Assembly: GCA_030407315.1 (NCBI GenBank)
Contig: JALQPE010002347.1
Location: 1-64,000 of the forward strand
Direction: 5' to 3'
DNA length: 64,000 nucleotides
DNA from: Asparagopsis taxiformis
Lineage: Eukaryota > Rhodophyta > Florideophyceae > Bonnemaisoniales > Bonnemaisoniaceae
Shown: positions 11,601-20,960 of the stretch, piece after piece
Layout: every line of letters starts with the position of its first letter
Numbering within the stretch: the stretch's first letter is position 1
The notes under the pieces: model-generated
Databases searched by the model: none
Seen by the model: only the letters and a program-made list of their open reading frames with translations
What the model was told of the DNA's origin: nothing
Translations under genes and position numbers: made by a program

Positions 11601-13276
11601 GATCCGTCCTTCTTCGGCACCAACACGATTGGTGACGCCCATTCGCTGGACGCGGGTTCGATAACCCCTTCGTTGAGCATCTTCGTGATCTGCTCCTCGG
11701 CTATCGTACGTAGAGCCGGACCCTGACGATAGGGCATTGAACGTATGGGCCGCGTGCCCGGTTCGAGTTCGATTCGATGCTCCGTAGCATTGATTTCGCC
11801 GAGGCGTCCGCTCGTCCACATTGACGAATGTGTAGCTAGCATCTCGTTGATGCGCTTTCGTAAATCCTCGTCGTCGAGGTGCGACAAATCGATTGTCGAC
11901 TGCCAATCCGTGGCGGGGTCGTTCCCCTTTTCGTTGACCAACGGGTCTGGCGTTTCGTCGCCCAACCCGTTCGTATTCGTCCGCGTCGTCGCGTCGACTA
12001 GCGGTAGGTTCAAAACCTTCGCGAGGGCTTCGCCGCCCTCACGCTTGAGTGGGACGATTCCCAACGGGGAGCGTACCGCGTACGCAATCGTCGCGCCTTT
12101 CGGCAGCTCGCGGTCCTTCTTCGTGAAGTTAGATACGATAATAGAGAACGTCTCTCTGGGTCCTACGTCGACCACTCCGTTGGCTATACGAAGCCCATGC
12201 CGGAATTGCACCGACGCTTTCGGTTCGAGGAACACGAGTCCGGTCGCATCCGTCGTCACGTTGACGGTCCGTTGCGACATCGCCGGTACACGCGTGTACT
12301 TCGTCAGGCGCACCGAAAACGTTCGGCTTGGCCGATTCGAGGCCGCGTTACGCTCGCGGCGCTTCGGGTGTTCCACGTTTGGATTCGTCTCTTCCCCCTC
12401 CTCGTATGGAGTCGTCGTATCACCCTCCGCGATAATGGGTATCGTATCTCCTCGATGGAGGTCGATTGTCTGCGCTCGACAGCGTATAGCGTCGACATGC
12501 TTCGACATGAACGACGTGCCCATTATGACGGGAACAGCCAGCGTGTTGGCTACGAAGAATTTTACGCGGAACAGCGAGTTCCCCAACCTGACACGAAGCA
12601 GGATGGCGCCTTCGATAGGCAAACGTCGCCCGTTGGCGTCTCCGAGCTTCGGTAGCTCTTCGTCACGTAGACAGCGGTCGACCCAGTCGTAGGGTAGTAA
12701 ACTTGTTCGTATCAAGTTGTAGCCGCTGCACGTATCCATCGCGATGGTAATCGCCCTCATCACGTTGAGGTCTAGTCCGATCGTTCCGGATACGATATAA
12801 TGCTTCGACGCAAGTAGGCACGTATGCCCGTCGAGGACCAACGGTTCGGTCCTGACCGGCGCGCGGTCTACGTCTTCGCTAGCGGTTCGTCGCTTCACCG
12901 TATGAGCCCGTATGGCTTCTTTTGCGTCGACACGCTTCGTATAAGCCGCGTGCTTGGCTTTCTCGCGCTCGGAAGCGTCGTGCTTCCGGGTAGCGCGTCT
13001 CGCTCGTCTGCGAGACTTCCTCTTCGTGTGAGGTTCGTTCGTCCCGTCGGACTTCGTTTCTCTCCCCACGTCGGGTGTCGTTTGACTCGAGTTGGCCTTC
13101 GCGGCCGTGAGCTTTTCGTAGCTCTCGTTCGTCGGTGAGCCTGCGGAGGACCAATCATCGACGTCGGTCGTCCCCCTTTCACGTAAGGGTTCAGGCGATG
13201 TGGGTGGCTCGTGACCTACATCGCCTGGTCGTTTTCCGGCGCGAGGCCGTTCGACACGTCGTCGTCGTGAGCCCAC
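8687..13276 (-). CDS. pol: Gypsy-1 Pol: protease, reverse transcriptase, RNase H, integrase, chromodomain
   Basis: 1529 codons without an ATG at the beginning; it overlaps gag by 61 bases in the -1 frame, so it is probably made as a Gag-Pol fusion by frameshifting. Domains in order: a retropepsin-like site near residue 181 (MDTCSG, with the downstream VIMGTSF); reverse transcriptase (FCVDYRRLN, then VYLDD near 662); RNase H (MIDTDAS); integrase with an HHCC zinc finger (about 1100-1150), a core with DILGPL and SDNGKQF, and the conserved HPQTNGQVERYN; and a C-terminal chromodomain (about 1465-1520, FLVKWVGYRNPTWEP). The chromodomain places it among chromovirus-like Gypsy elements and suggests chromatin-targeted insertion. 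No disabling change seen. Confidence 0.95.
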   Translation of the reverse strand: MGSRRRRVERPRAGKRPGDVGHEPPTSPEPLRERGTTDVDDWSSAGSPTNESYEKLTAAKANSSQTTPDVGRETKSDGTNEPHTKRKSRRRARRATRKHDASEREKAKHAAYTKRVDAKEAIRAHTVKRRTASEDVDRAPVRTEPLVLDGHTCLLASKHYIVSGTIGLDLNVMRAITIAMDTCSGYNLIRTSLLPYDWVDRCLRDEELPKLGDANGRRLPIEGAILLRVRLGNSLFRVKFFVANTLAVPVIMGTSFMSKHVDAIRCRAQTIDLHRGDTIPIIAEGDTTTPYEEGEETNPNVEHPKRRERNAASNRPSRTFSVRLTKYTRVPAMSQRTVNVTTDATGLVFLEPKASVQFRHGLRIANGVVDVGPRETFSIIVSNFTKKDRELPKGATIAYAVRSPLGIVPLKREGGEALAKVLNLPLVDATTRTNTNGLGDETPDPLVNEKGNDPATDWQSTIDLSHLDDEDLRKRINEMLATHSSMWTSGRLGEINATEHRIELEPGTRPIRSMPYRQGPALRTIAEEQITKMLNEGVIEPASSEWASPIVLVPKKDGSLRFCVDYRRLNAKTIADSYPLPRMEDCLDSLGDAAIFTTLDCNAGYWQVPVSAEDRDKTTFTSFMGTYRYVRMPFGLRNAPATFQRTLDIILSGVRWQSCLVYLDDVIVFSKDLESHLGHVDQVLSLLRAAGVTLKLTKCSFFQPRVDYLGHVITPGKLHVAARNKEAFRTATFPRDKTQCRSFLGAANVYRRFVKAYAEIARPLNTMLKKDASPDWTNPTDAQTNAFETLKTILVSPPVLHLPKAGRPFMIDTDASAYQLGATLLQQQNEDKPNEWVPIGYWSKTLNETERGYSATERECYSVVWAITSLRPYVEGQRFTVRTDHEALRWLMTLTDASGRLLRWRLRVAEFDFEVTYRPGRVHQVPDALSRVISTYDDGRPVDDDVPSYGDAVLVTTRSRRQPTRNGQGRTTSVRKKATNARGHDDPSNETRDERTSATTAGHDGLEFNRDASLDDVLDEEPDFLDEQRAAEDDSARVPPADVQLPITRDELIEAQREDAFCQTILTRQSETQDAAFFEGHDGLLRRRSPHDEERTQIVVPASLRPRLLELTHHHVLAGHPGQTRMYYTLRRTYYWPAMAADIHATVRNCVGCAKNRVKLRKRTNPLRLFPATEPLRDLCIDILGPLTKTTRGNRFILVITDRFTKLTRVVPLRNIDSANVASAFVNAWVFSYGPPRTLISDNGKQFAAKFFQRVCNEIGVTNVFTSTYHPQTNGQVERYNRTILAMLRNYVNENQNDWDRYASALTFAYNTHVHSSTGTTPFDLILTNPPPPLALHTSVTNRELPDGGGRATYVRELATTMDNAYRTLKAAQARYKRNFDKRVRVSNRNIRAGEYVFIDPTDGTTKGTKLGNHALGPFRVLRNDVRTFVIQRGDVVERVNSDRVAYAPTPANAPPPEPYDATEADLDKNRDGPAYVVDDLLNHRVNDDGTLDFLVKWVGYRNPTWEPRRNVSEESVSRYFARVRRATT

Positions 13277-15621
13277 GAAGCTCGTTCGTCATCGTGACTC
13301 GTTTCCACCTCGAGTGGTGTTTCGTCAGCGGAAGTCGTCACGTAGACTCCGCTGCGGCCATTACGCTGGCCATTTCGTTCGTTCGCCCACGGGCGGGGGT
13401 CACGTCGATCATTACGAAAGTCGCCGCGGCGCCTGTCGAAGGCCCTTCCCCCGTCACGATTGGGGTTTCGGAGTATCGTAGGCGGCGTGCCGTACCTCCG
13501 CGGGTTCACGTTCCCTCGCTCACCAGGTCGTTCCTGGTTACGCTTTGCCATTCGTTGGCGGAAGTACTCAGCCTGACGTGGGTTGCTCTTCACGTGGAAG
13601 AGGTAGTACTTGTACGCGAAAAAGATCCGTTGATCTGGCGTCAGACGCGGACACGTAAACGTCGAGTGGCCATCTTCGCGGCATGACCAACACGACAGCG
13701 TCCAGTAATCATTCGGGATTACGGAGTGCGCCAATTGCGTCTGCTCGCTCGTGAGCTTCGGCACGTCCTCGCATGGACGGTTCAATCGAGCTTCGAGCTC
13801 GTCCGGCTTTTCGTTTGCCGTTTTCGTGTCGTTGGGCGGCGGCCCGTTCGTGAAGAGGATCGCCTCTAAATTCTCGGCAACGTGAACCGCAGCGAGCGAC
13901 ACGTTGTCATCATCCCTCGCGGGGATATTCGGGTTACCATCTTGGTAACTGGGCTCGTTAGCCCGTTCGTTACGTAAGTACGCGGACTCGTCGTAGTCCG
14001 CGAACTTCTTCGACTCGTGGTCGGAAATAGCCAACGTAGGCTTCACCGGAAACCGCACTTTCGGTTTCGCGGCTGACGCGACAGCTGCCGTACGTGCACG
14101 GAAGGTCGTTCCTTCGGCCGTCGCCAATCGTCTCACAACGGTGAGGTCGTTCCTCTCTCGTTCGGGGAGTGACCGGAGTCGTTCCGTCACGGCTGCCCGC
14201 GTCGAGGGCAGCAAACCACGTACGTAGTGGTGAACGAGGAGTCGATCCGTAAACACGTAGTTGCACGCCCGCGTGGCGGTGTCGAGTCTATCAGCGTACT
14301 GATTCTCGTCCTCGTTAGGACTCTGCGTGATCATCGTGACCTTTTCGTAGGCCTCCTGCAGCACGTCGTCTTGCAGGTATCGTTTAATCAACGCGTTGAT
14401 TACGTGAGGCCACGAGAACCTCTTCGTCGGATCAGTCGTGATCACGCCAGTCGTACACTGGGAATCGTAGAACCGTCGGGCGTCCCCGTCGAGGAAGAAG
14501 TGCAGCGCACGTACTGCCACTCCCTCGCACACTCCGAGTGTGCTGAACCCATCACGTATTTGGGCGAGGAATCCGAGCAACGTAATCGGATTCCGGCCGG
14601 AGAACGGCTTTAACGTAGGGAAAAGTCCCTCCAGCTCACGTTTGAGCTTATGTACGCTTTGACTCTCGTTCACGTAGAGATGTTCACGTACATCGTTAAG
14701 TCGGTACATGCGGTACGACACCACGTTCGCAAATGCGTCGAGCATTGTCGTGTGCTCTGCCAACGCGTGGCAAACGGGTCCGAGGGCGTTCCCTGGTAAG
14801 CGTACCGCGTCGGCACGTTCGTTTTCGTGGACTCGCGTGTCCGTCGTGCCGAACGTACCCAGCCACGGAATGTACGTCTCACGTGGCGGGGGAGCTCTCG
14901 TATCGAGTTGCGCAGCTCGTGCTGCGTCCGCCGACCGCGCGTGGTCTGGCGTATCGTTAAAACGCAATTGCCTTCGTGGCGTCTCGTCGGGGTTGGCGAT
15001 GGCTCGTTGCACTGTCGCCCCCCTCCCGTACGTTGTCGGGGTCGTCGGACCGGGTGTTGGTGGGTATCCTCCCGGAACGGCCGGGGAGGATTGCGAGTTA
15101 TAGGCGCGCGAGCCTTCTTCGTAATTCGGAACGCTTCCGCTCGGCGGAGCGGAACGTCCGGCGACGATTTCGTTAAATACTACGACAAACGAGTCGAGTC
15201 TTCCCTCCACGGCGGAGAGGCGGTTTCGTAAATCTTCGTTTTCCCGTTCGAGGGTCGCTGAGCGTTCACGTAACGCACGAGCTTCGTGCTCCGAGACTCC
15301 GAGTCTCTGCCTTACGGCTTCGTCGACGGCCGCGTCGCTCGCCCTTTCGATGTGACCTCGAAGGTCTTCGTACACTACACGTAGTGCCGTGGGAGTCACG
15401 TTCCCTTCGTTGAGCTGACCGCGCGTTGCGGGGTCCATGCTCACGGACTCAAACGGGCTTACCGTACGTGGTAGCTGGCCGATCGCCTCGATATCCGGCG
15501 GGATAGATCGATCAGTCGCGAAGATCGCTTCTGCTGACAAGGCCACGTCGGCTTCGGCGTCCGCTGACGTTGGCAACGGTTGCCTGGGCGACGCGCTGGA
15601 ATTCGACACAGCGTAATTCAT
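13216..15621 (-). CDS. gag: Gypsy-1 Gag with a CCHC zinc knuckle
   Basis: 801 codons from ATG at 15621, 99 bp inside the 5' LTR. The middle has a capsid-like helical region with a retrotransposon Gag pattern (about residues 250-440). A zinc knuckle CWSCREDGHSTFTC (C-X2-C-X4-H-X4-C) lies near residue 645, followed by an Arg-rich nucleic-acid-binding tail. Gag forms the particle that packages the element's RNA. The stop at 13216-13218 lies within the pol frame, as expected for -1 frameshift expression. A GGAAAAC string near the gag end (13231-13237 on the other strand) is a possible but non-canonical slip site. Confidence 0.9.
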   Translation of the reverse strand: MNYAVSNSSASPRQPLPTSADAEADVALSAEAIFATDRSIPPDIEAIGQLPRTVSPFESVSMDPATRGQLNEGNVTPTALRVVYEDLRGHIERASDAAVDEAVRQRLGVSEHEARALRERSATLERENEDLRNRLSAVEGRLDSFVVVFNEIVAGRSAPPSGSVPNYEEGSRAYNSQSSPAVPGGYPPTPGPTTPTTYGRGATVQRAIANPDETPRRQLRFNDTPDHARSADAARAAQLDTRAPPPRETYIPWLGTFGTTDTRVHENERADAVRLPGNALGPVCHALAEHTTMLDAFANVVSYRMYRLNDVREHLYVNESQSVHKLKRELEGLFPTLKPFSGRNPITLLGFLAQIRDGFSTLGVCEGVAVRALHFFLDGDARRFYDSQCTTGVITTDPTKRFSWPHVINALIKRYLQDDVLQEAYEKVTMITQSPNEDENQYADRLDTATRACNYVFTDRLLVHHYVRGLLPSTRAAVTERLRSLPERERNDLTVVRRLATAEGTTFRARTAAVASAAKPKVRFPVKPTLAISDHESKKFADYDESAYLRNERANEPSYQDGNPNIPARDDDNVSLAAVHVAENLEAILFTNGPPPNDTKTANEKPDELEARLNRPCEDVPKLTSEQTQLAHSVIPNDYWTLSCWSCREDGHSTFTCPRLTPDQRIFFAYKYYLFHVKSNPRQAEYFRQRMAKRNQERPGERGNVNPRRYGTPPTILRNPNRDGGRAFDRRRGDFRNDRRDPRPWANERNGQRNGRSGVYVTTSADETPLEVETSHDDERASWAHDDDVSNGLAPENDQAM

Positions 15622-15701
15622 AGACCGTCGTCTGTAGCACGTAGCTTTTCGTAAACGTAAAAGAGCTCAACCTCGTTGGTTGTCGTTATGCTCGTAGCAA
15701 C

Positions 15702-15719
15702 TTCTAGGTCGAGAGACCA
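15702..15719 (-). promoter_or_regulatory. Primer-binding site of Gypsy-1
   Basis: Read on the minus strand, TGGTCTCTCGACCTAG starts one base after the 5' LTR. It would pair with a tRNA 3' end finishing CCA. The particular tRNA was not identified. Confidence 0.6.
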
Positions 15720-15720
15720 G

Positions 15721-16381
15721 TGTGGAACAACGTTAGTTCTAGATAGCTGGTACGAGCTACGGACACGATGTCCTTACGACGAAACGAACGAACAGTCCAC
15801 CCGCTGGTGTTTGACTGTATTGGTAGGTAGAAAGGTAGAGATAGGTTAGCGAGTAGACACGAGCGTCACGACGCAACAATCCACGCGAGGATTACGTTAG
15901 CAAACGAGGTGGTACGTCACCGGAGGCGCTCTCAACCAAGCCCGGAGGCACTACACGCAATCAGCCTTACGTGCGGCGATGGGTAGGGAGTACGCAGCTC
16001 GACGGAGACGAAGCCTCGCTAGGCAAAACGTAAACGTAAAACGTAGAAGTCAGTCGTAGACTAGAGCCGTTGCTCGTTCGATGAATTCTCCCCTTTCCCT
16101 CCCGGCACGATGCCAATACCTATATGGCCACGATGGCATCGCTTTACAGTGTAAACACTGCTCGTAACGTCCCCGAATGGGAAAGGACCTTGTGGGTCAC
16201 ACGTAGGGACCCGTTGGTCCGTTGGCCGTTGCCAGTACGTTCGTTGCACACGTGTGCCGGTTGCGCGCGCGCACGCGCCAGCAATGTTCGTGCATTGCTG
16301 TTATCGCTCGGGTCCGCGGAAATTCGTAATTCCGCGGAAATCGTAATTATTTGCAATTTCGGAATTGCCACGTATACTACA
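15721..16381 (-). repeat. 5' LTR of Gypsy-1
   Basis: 661 bp, TGTGG...CTACA on the plus strand, matching 5249-5908. Promoter and transcription start are expected here by family rule. Confidence 0.95.
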
Positions 16382-17031
16382 TGCTGGACATCTTCAGGGG
16401 TTATTCGATACGACCAGAACAAGTAATGGACATAGAGACGAGCATACTAACGCTGGCGCGCCTGGATGCTTGGCTAGTGACTACTGTGGAGTGTTTGGAT
16501 GAACCGAAGGGGAAAGGAGGTGCACGGCAGAAGGAGTTTACAAGGAGGTACAGTCAATATGTGGGGGTAGCTTTTCAGCAATTAGTTGGTATGGTGGTGT
16601 ACTGCATGTCTTGTCTGCAAGGCTCGCAAGCAAGTGAAGAAACGGACGTTGTCGAGAGCGAACAGCGGACTAGTGCACAGTCACGGCATGTGTTTGCAAG
16701 CCGTACTGTGACGAGAGAGGCTGTTGAAGTGTGGCAAACCGGAGAGGGGTCTGGAATTGTTCATGTCGTTGATGATGTAAACCGTTGCTCATCACTTGTT
16801 CTAGTGTCCGAGGATTGGATTCAATCGCATATTACATCAAACCTCGGTTCTGTAATGGATTGTGTGATTGCGCAAGGACTAATTGGCGCAGAACTTTTCG
16901 TCGTTGACCCATATGCTGGACACCTGAGTGCAAACCTGAATGTAGAAATCAATGCCCCACAGTATGGGGGCATGGAGCGGCGCCATGCAGCAACTGCTGA
17001 TAACAGTTTTGGCGTAATGGAGGATGGTTGA
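16382..17031 (+). pseudogene. Coiled-coil protein gene, 3' part, downstream of the Gypsy-1 insertion
   Basis: After the second TGCTG target copy the frame of the interrupted gene resumes (LDIFRGYSIRPE) and ends at TGA 17029-17031. The two halves join in frame when the element and one target copy are removed. The C-terminal segment is a mixed alpha/beta region without a recognised domain. It ends 77 bp before the stop of the convergent Plavaka-like transposase. Function unknown. Confidence 0.6.
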
Positions 17032-17108
17032 AATTAGTGCAGTAAATGTGACGTTGACTAGAAGGCTTATCATGTAGTACATTATCAATAGAGTGCTGCG
17101 ATTTAGAT

Positions 17109-17918
17109 TTATTCTTCTTCATTATCATCTGTGAACTGGTAATCAGTGTTGGTGTAGAAGCGGTTGAGATAGAAACGGTGGTCCGACCAGTGCATTTGTT
17201 TCGTAAATGGCTTGACTGGAAAGTTACTTCGTACGATGTGCACGGTGCCAGATATAGTAGATGCAGGAATGAGGTCAAACCAAGGACCACCTGCACTGTG
17301 GGATGCAGTGTCATTGCTGTCAACGGATCCGTTGTCCGGGTCCCATGTGGACCACTTTAAACAAATGCACCCAAGTGATTTTTCCACAGCGGTTTTTGGG
17401 GCAAAGCAGGTCATATACTGCACGAAAGCGAGTTCTACAGGTTGAAACAGGTTTGGAGACTGCAGACGTACCAGTGCCAGGACGCGCCCTACCCATATGG
17501 TTCTGTAGTCATCGGCAGTTCCGGAGATGACGACAAAGGAGTACTGCGATCTCTTTGCGGGGCCGAATGATGAAGTTGCAAAGACGCGCTGCTGCTTGTG
17601 CCTCGACACGTTTGTGGGGCGAAGCATGCCACTGTGCGGGTCAAAGTCGTCGGCATCTGGGACGTACCCTCCCATGACGTAGGCGGACTTTACCACGGTG
17701 ACGGAAATGTCCATGTCATGTATTGGAGGGCCTTCTGCCGTGGCGCGCAGTCTAGCGAGGGTGAGGAACGCTTGTGCAGCTGTGTCACCGAGTTGCTGGA
17801 ATAGCGTTATGGTGCCAGACCGGAACGAGGAGTTGTGCAGAGGCAAAAGAGTGGCAGGATCGGGCTGTCCGGGAGGCAGTGGTGGTGGTGAGGTCTGGGG
17901 AGCTGAGGCGGTGGACAA
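17109..17918 (-). pseudogene. Plavaka-like transposase, C-terminal fragment
   Basis: The frame has no ATG at its start and carries the C-terminal block of Plavaka/CACTA-type transposases: VGRVLALVRLQ, LAFVQYMTCF, CICLKWSTW, FDLIPASTISGTVHIV and FYLNRFYTN. In this family that block follows the catalytic core. The core between this fragment and the upstream one is missing, and the two fragments overlap in different frames at 17785-17918, so the gene has an internal deletion plus a frame change. Confidence 0.75.
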
Positions 17919-19368
17919 TGCACTGTTTGATGAGCTTTGAGATGCCGAGGTGGAGATTGTGCAGAGGCTCGAAGGAGAAAATGTTGTACGGGTCTAGGGG
18001 ACTGTTTGTGGGTAAAAGAACGGTTGATTCGAGGACAGAGTGTTGTTCGAGGAGGAAGAGAGCTTCGAGCGGAGCAGTTGTATGCTCCTGAGCGCTCTCT
18101 TGGCGTGCAGAGCGTGTATCATCGAGGGAGCGGGGCTGGTGTGGCGCGCTGGATTCAAGTTGAGTGGCGGGGATGTAGCAGCGGTGGCAGGGATGTGTGG
18201 TGGTAGTGCTGTTGCGAGTGCATGACAGCTCTTTGGCCTCTGGAAAGTCGCAGCAATAATTGGCTAGGATGGGAAAGCATTGGCGGGCAGTCGCAGTGGA
18301 GTCTGTGCAGGGGAACCCGGAAGAGAACGCGGTGGATAGGGACGAAAACACTTTTTCGAGTGCTTTATGAAGAATATCAATTTTGCGGGCGCGACTAGCA
18401 GAACTAGAGGTTGTCGGCATTTCATCACCGAACAAGGCGTTGGACGAAGGGTTAACAATGTACGGAAGATACCCGACGATGGTGAGGCCGGTACGGATGC
18501 AGTGGCGACGGAGGGGGGCGGAGAAGTTGAGCAGTGTGACGTGTATGGGGTATGCGACGATTGCGGAGCTCTTGAGGCTTGTGCTGCTCTTGTCGGAGTA
18601 CACTTGGAGGAGGCCGGCAAAGGAGGAAGGTGTGGGATCAGTTTCCTCTGCCCATACGACCTGTGGATCTTCCGAGAGCTGAACGCGCTGTCTAGTAACC
18701 TGGTGCAGCGTTTTCGCGAATTCTGTGTGTAGGGGATGAGAAAAAATTGCGGTGCCGTCTGGGGCGGTCTGTGGGGAGGGGTGGAAGAGAGTATTTTGGT
18801 CGTTAGCCAGTGCTAACTGCCTGCGGAGCATGTCGACTGGGTCGCGGAGGTACAGCTGTGCCGAGTACTTACCAGTTTTGTCTGGAATGATGTGGCTCTT
18901 GTAACCTTCGGTGCGGAAATGTGTTTCGACCATGGAAGCGGTAACGTGGCGACATTCTTCTACGGTGCGAACGGCGCTGTTGAACTTTTCTAGGGAGAAT
19001 GCGGGGTCTTGTAGGATGGTGATGACTTCGCTCACGCGGCCAGCGCCGGCCTTGTACTCGAGGGTTGTGAGACTGGCGGCGAGGGATTGCACGAGGAGGT
19101 CTGCGCGGGAGGGGGTTGAGGCTGGTGGCAGTGGAGCGTCACAGGGTGAGTCGCTGGAGGAAGCACGACCAGATTCTGGGTCTGGGGAGCTGGGTTGCGG
19201 GGAATCATGGTCGCCGTTTCGAGCAGGCTCATGGGTGACGGCAGGGACACGAGCGTTGTTGAAATGTTGGGGAGAGGGGCTGAAACGGTAGCGAAACGTT
19301 CGCTCATGCAGCGCGAGCGCATAAGCATCTACGCAGTAGTAGAAGCACCCTTCATACTTGCATTCCAT
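17785..19368 (-). pseudogene. Plavaka-like transposase, N-terminal fragment
   Basis: Best start is ATG at 19368 (MECKYEGC); the frame is open back to 19560. Cys and His residues at the very N-terminus suggest a zinc finger. Family-like blocks follow: LYLRDPVDMLRRQL, VYSDKSSTSLKSS, AYPIHVTLLNFSA, IVGYLPY, CFPILANYCCDFPEA, HPCHRC, and FEPLHNLHLGISKLIK. These match the order in fungal Plavaka transposases as I remember them. The catalytic middle of roughly 300 residues that should follow is absent. So the element cannot make an active transposase itself. Confidence 0.75.
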
Positions 19369-19560
19369 GTCGAGTTTTGACGCAAAAGGGAGGATTGCGA
19401 GCTGAACAGGGGAGACTGGTGCCGTCCAGATGCGACCAATTTTATTTTTGTGGTGCTTTCGAGACTTGGAATGTAACGTGTTCGTTCGTAGTTTTGTGGG
19501 TAGTAGTTTTGTGCTCACTCCAGCTGGCATCCCAACGGTGGAATTTAACCGAGAGTTCAA

Positions 19561-20130
19561 TCATTTCCAACTGTTACATCACATTGCGTGCTGGCAACGT
19601 GTGCATGGAAGGACGAACGACTGCCCTGGGACATGAATTTTCAATTAATTCATTTGTAATAATAAACTTTTTTATTTCTGAACTTCGTGGAATTTGAATG
19701 TGCTTTACAGCGGATATGCCACGGATCATGTAAGGAAAGCAAATGGATTCTCATATATATAATTATATGTTTATATTCGTTGTTCTCGATCCGGATCTCA
19801 TTGTTCGGGGAATCAGAGACCATGGCTTGGGCCATACTCAATCTCACTGCCGGCGATGATTTCGAGTATGCACAGCAAGACTTAAGCGGACGCTGAAAGC
19901 TGTCCGGTCGACGCCGCAGGCTCCACTCCGCCCTCATCACCGATTGATATTCTTTGACCGACTTTGCTTTGTACGTGCGCGAATCTTGATCAAGATTCGC
20001 GCACGTACCTTCGTTCCATCCTCTACACTAAACAAAGCAAAGGCGGTCAAAGGGAAGCGTGGAGTTTGAGTCTGACTATTTCCGTTTATGCGATATTTTT
20101 CCTCGGAGGATCCTCCGCTCAATACACACC
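19561..20130. other. AT-rich flank of the transposase and a large hairpin
   Basis: No gene is seen. The stretch contains the transposase upstream region (19561-19950) and the hairpin described separately. If the Plavaka-like element has an end on this side it should lie here or in the repeat array beyond it. Confidence 0.4.
19953..20051. repeat. Hairpin with a perfect 38-bp palindrome
   Basis: 19971-20008 is its own reverse complement over 38 bp, with no loop (centre TTGATCAA). Outer arms 19953-19970 and 20034-20051 are complementary at 17 of 18 positions, with a 25-bp offset on the right side only. Confidence 0.85.
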
Positions 20131-20960
20131 ATGAGTCAACATGCTTCCATCGATGGAAGAGAGGTACGTGAAGTTATGAAAGTATGCTGCGAGGGAAGGT
20201 TGGTTTTGAGTCTGACTGTTGTGGTTGATTCCAATGTTGTGTAGATGATGCAGGAATGTTGATGACGGAAGGTAAGTTTCATTGAGTGCCAAGATGTGCT
20301 TTGCGAAGATATGGACTGCTGACTATGATTATTATTCATTGCAAGGTTTTTGGATCATGGTTTGTATTGTGTGTAGGATGGATGAGAGGTACATTTGCGA
20401 GTTCTCAGGGTATGTAGCGAGGGAAACGTTGGTTTTCAATCTGACTGTTGCGATTGATTCCGATGTTGCGTAGGTGATGGAGGAATAGTGATGACGGAAG
20501 GTAAGTCACATTGGGCGCCCAGACCGGTTGTGCGAAGATGCGGAATGCTGACTACTTTTCTTGGCTACACGATTACGTGATTTATGGTTTTTATTGTGTG
20601 CAGGATGGAACAGGTAAGGTAAGTGTGCGAGTTTTGAAAGTAAGCAGCGAGGGAAGGTTGGTTTTGGGTCTGACTGTTGTGGTTGATTCTGATGTTGTGT
20701 AGATGGTGCAGGAATGTTGATGACAGAAGGTAAGTTTCACTGAGCACCAAGACTTGTTTTGCAAAGATATGGACTGCTGACTTTGATTATTCATTGCAAG
20801 GTTTTTGGATCATGGTTTGTATTGTGTGTAGGATGGATGAGAGGTAAGTAAGGAAGTTTCTAGGATATCTGTCGTGGTAAGCGTTGCTTTTGAATCTGAC
20901 TGTTGGGGTTGATGTTTTGTATGTGATGCAGGAGTGGTGAAGCAGGAACGGCAGGACTGA
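20131..20960 (+). repeat. Tandem array of ~228-bp units with splice-site-like motifs
   Basis: Units begin at 20200, 20429, 20658 and 20884 with TTGSTTTTNNNTCTGACTG-like sequence; a partial unit precedes them. Each of the first three contains CTGAC, then TGTGTAG or TGCGTAG, a 27-base segment, GTAAGT, a second CTGAC, TGTGTAG or TGTGCAG, a 10-12-base segment, and a GTAAG/GTACA donor-like site. This could be a repeated pair of micro-exons or subterminal repeats of a DNA transposon. The short segments are 27, 12, 27, 10, 27 and 12 bases, so a single frame is not kept throughout. Confidence 0.6.

Larger units (their letters stand above)
5249..16381 (-). mobile_element. Gypsy-1: chromodomain Ty3/Gypsy LTR retrotransposon, 11.1 kb
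   Basis: The element is bounded by LTRs at 5249-5908 and 15721-16381 and by the target duplication TGCTG (5244-5248 and 16382-16386). It is read on the minus strand as 5' LTR, primer-binding site, gag (801 codons), pol (1529 codons), 2.8 kb of noncoding DNA, 3' LTR. Both reading frames are intact and the LTRs differ by about one inserted base, so the copy looks young and possibly autonomous. It lies inside the coiled-coil gene. At 11 kb it is long for a Gypsy, because of the 3' noncoding block. Confidence 0.95.
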
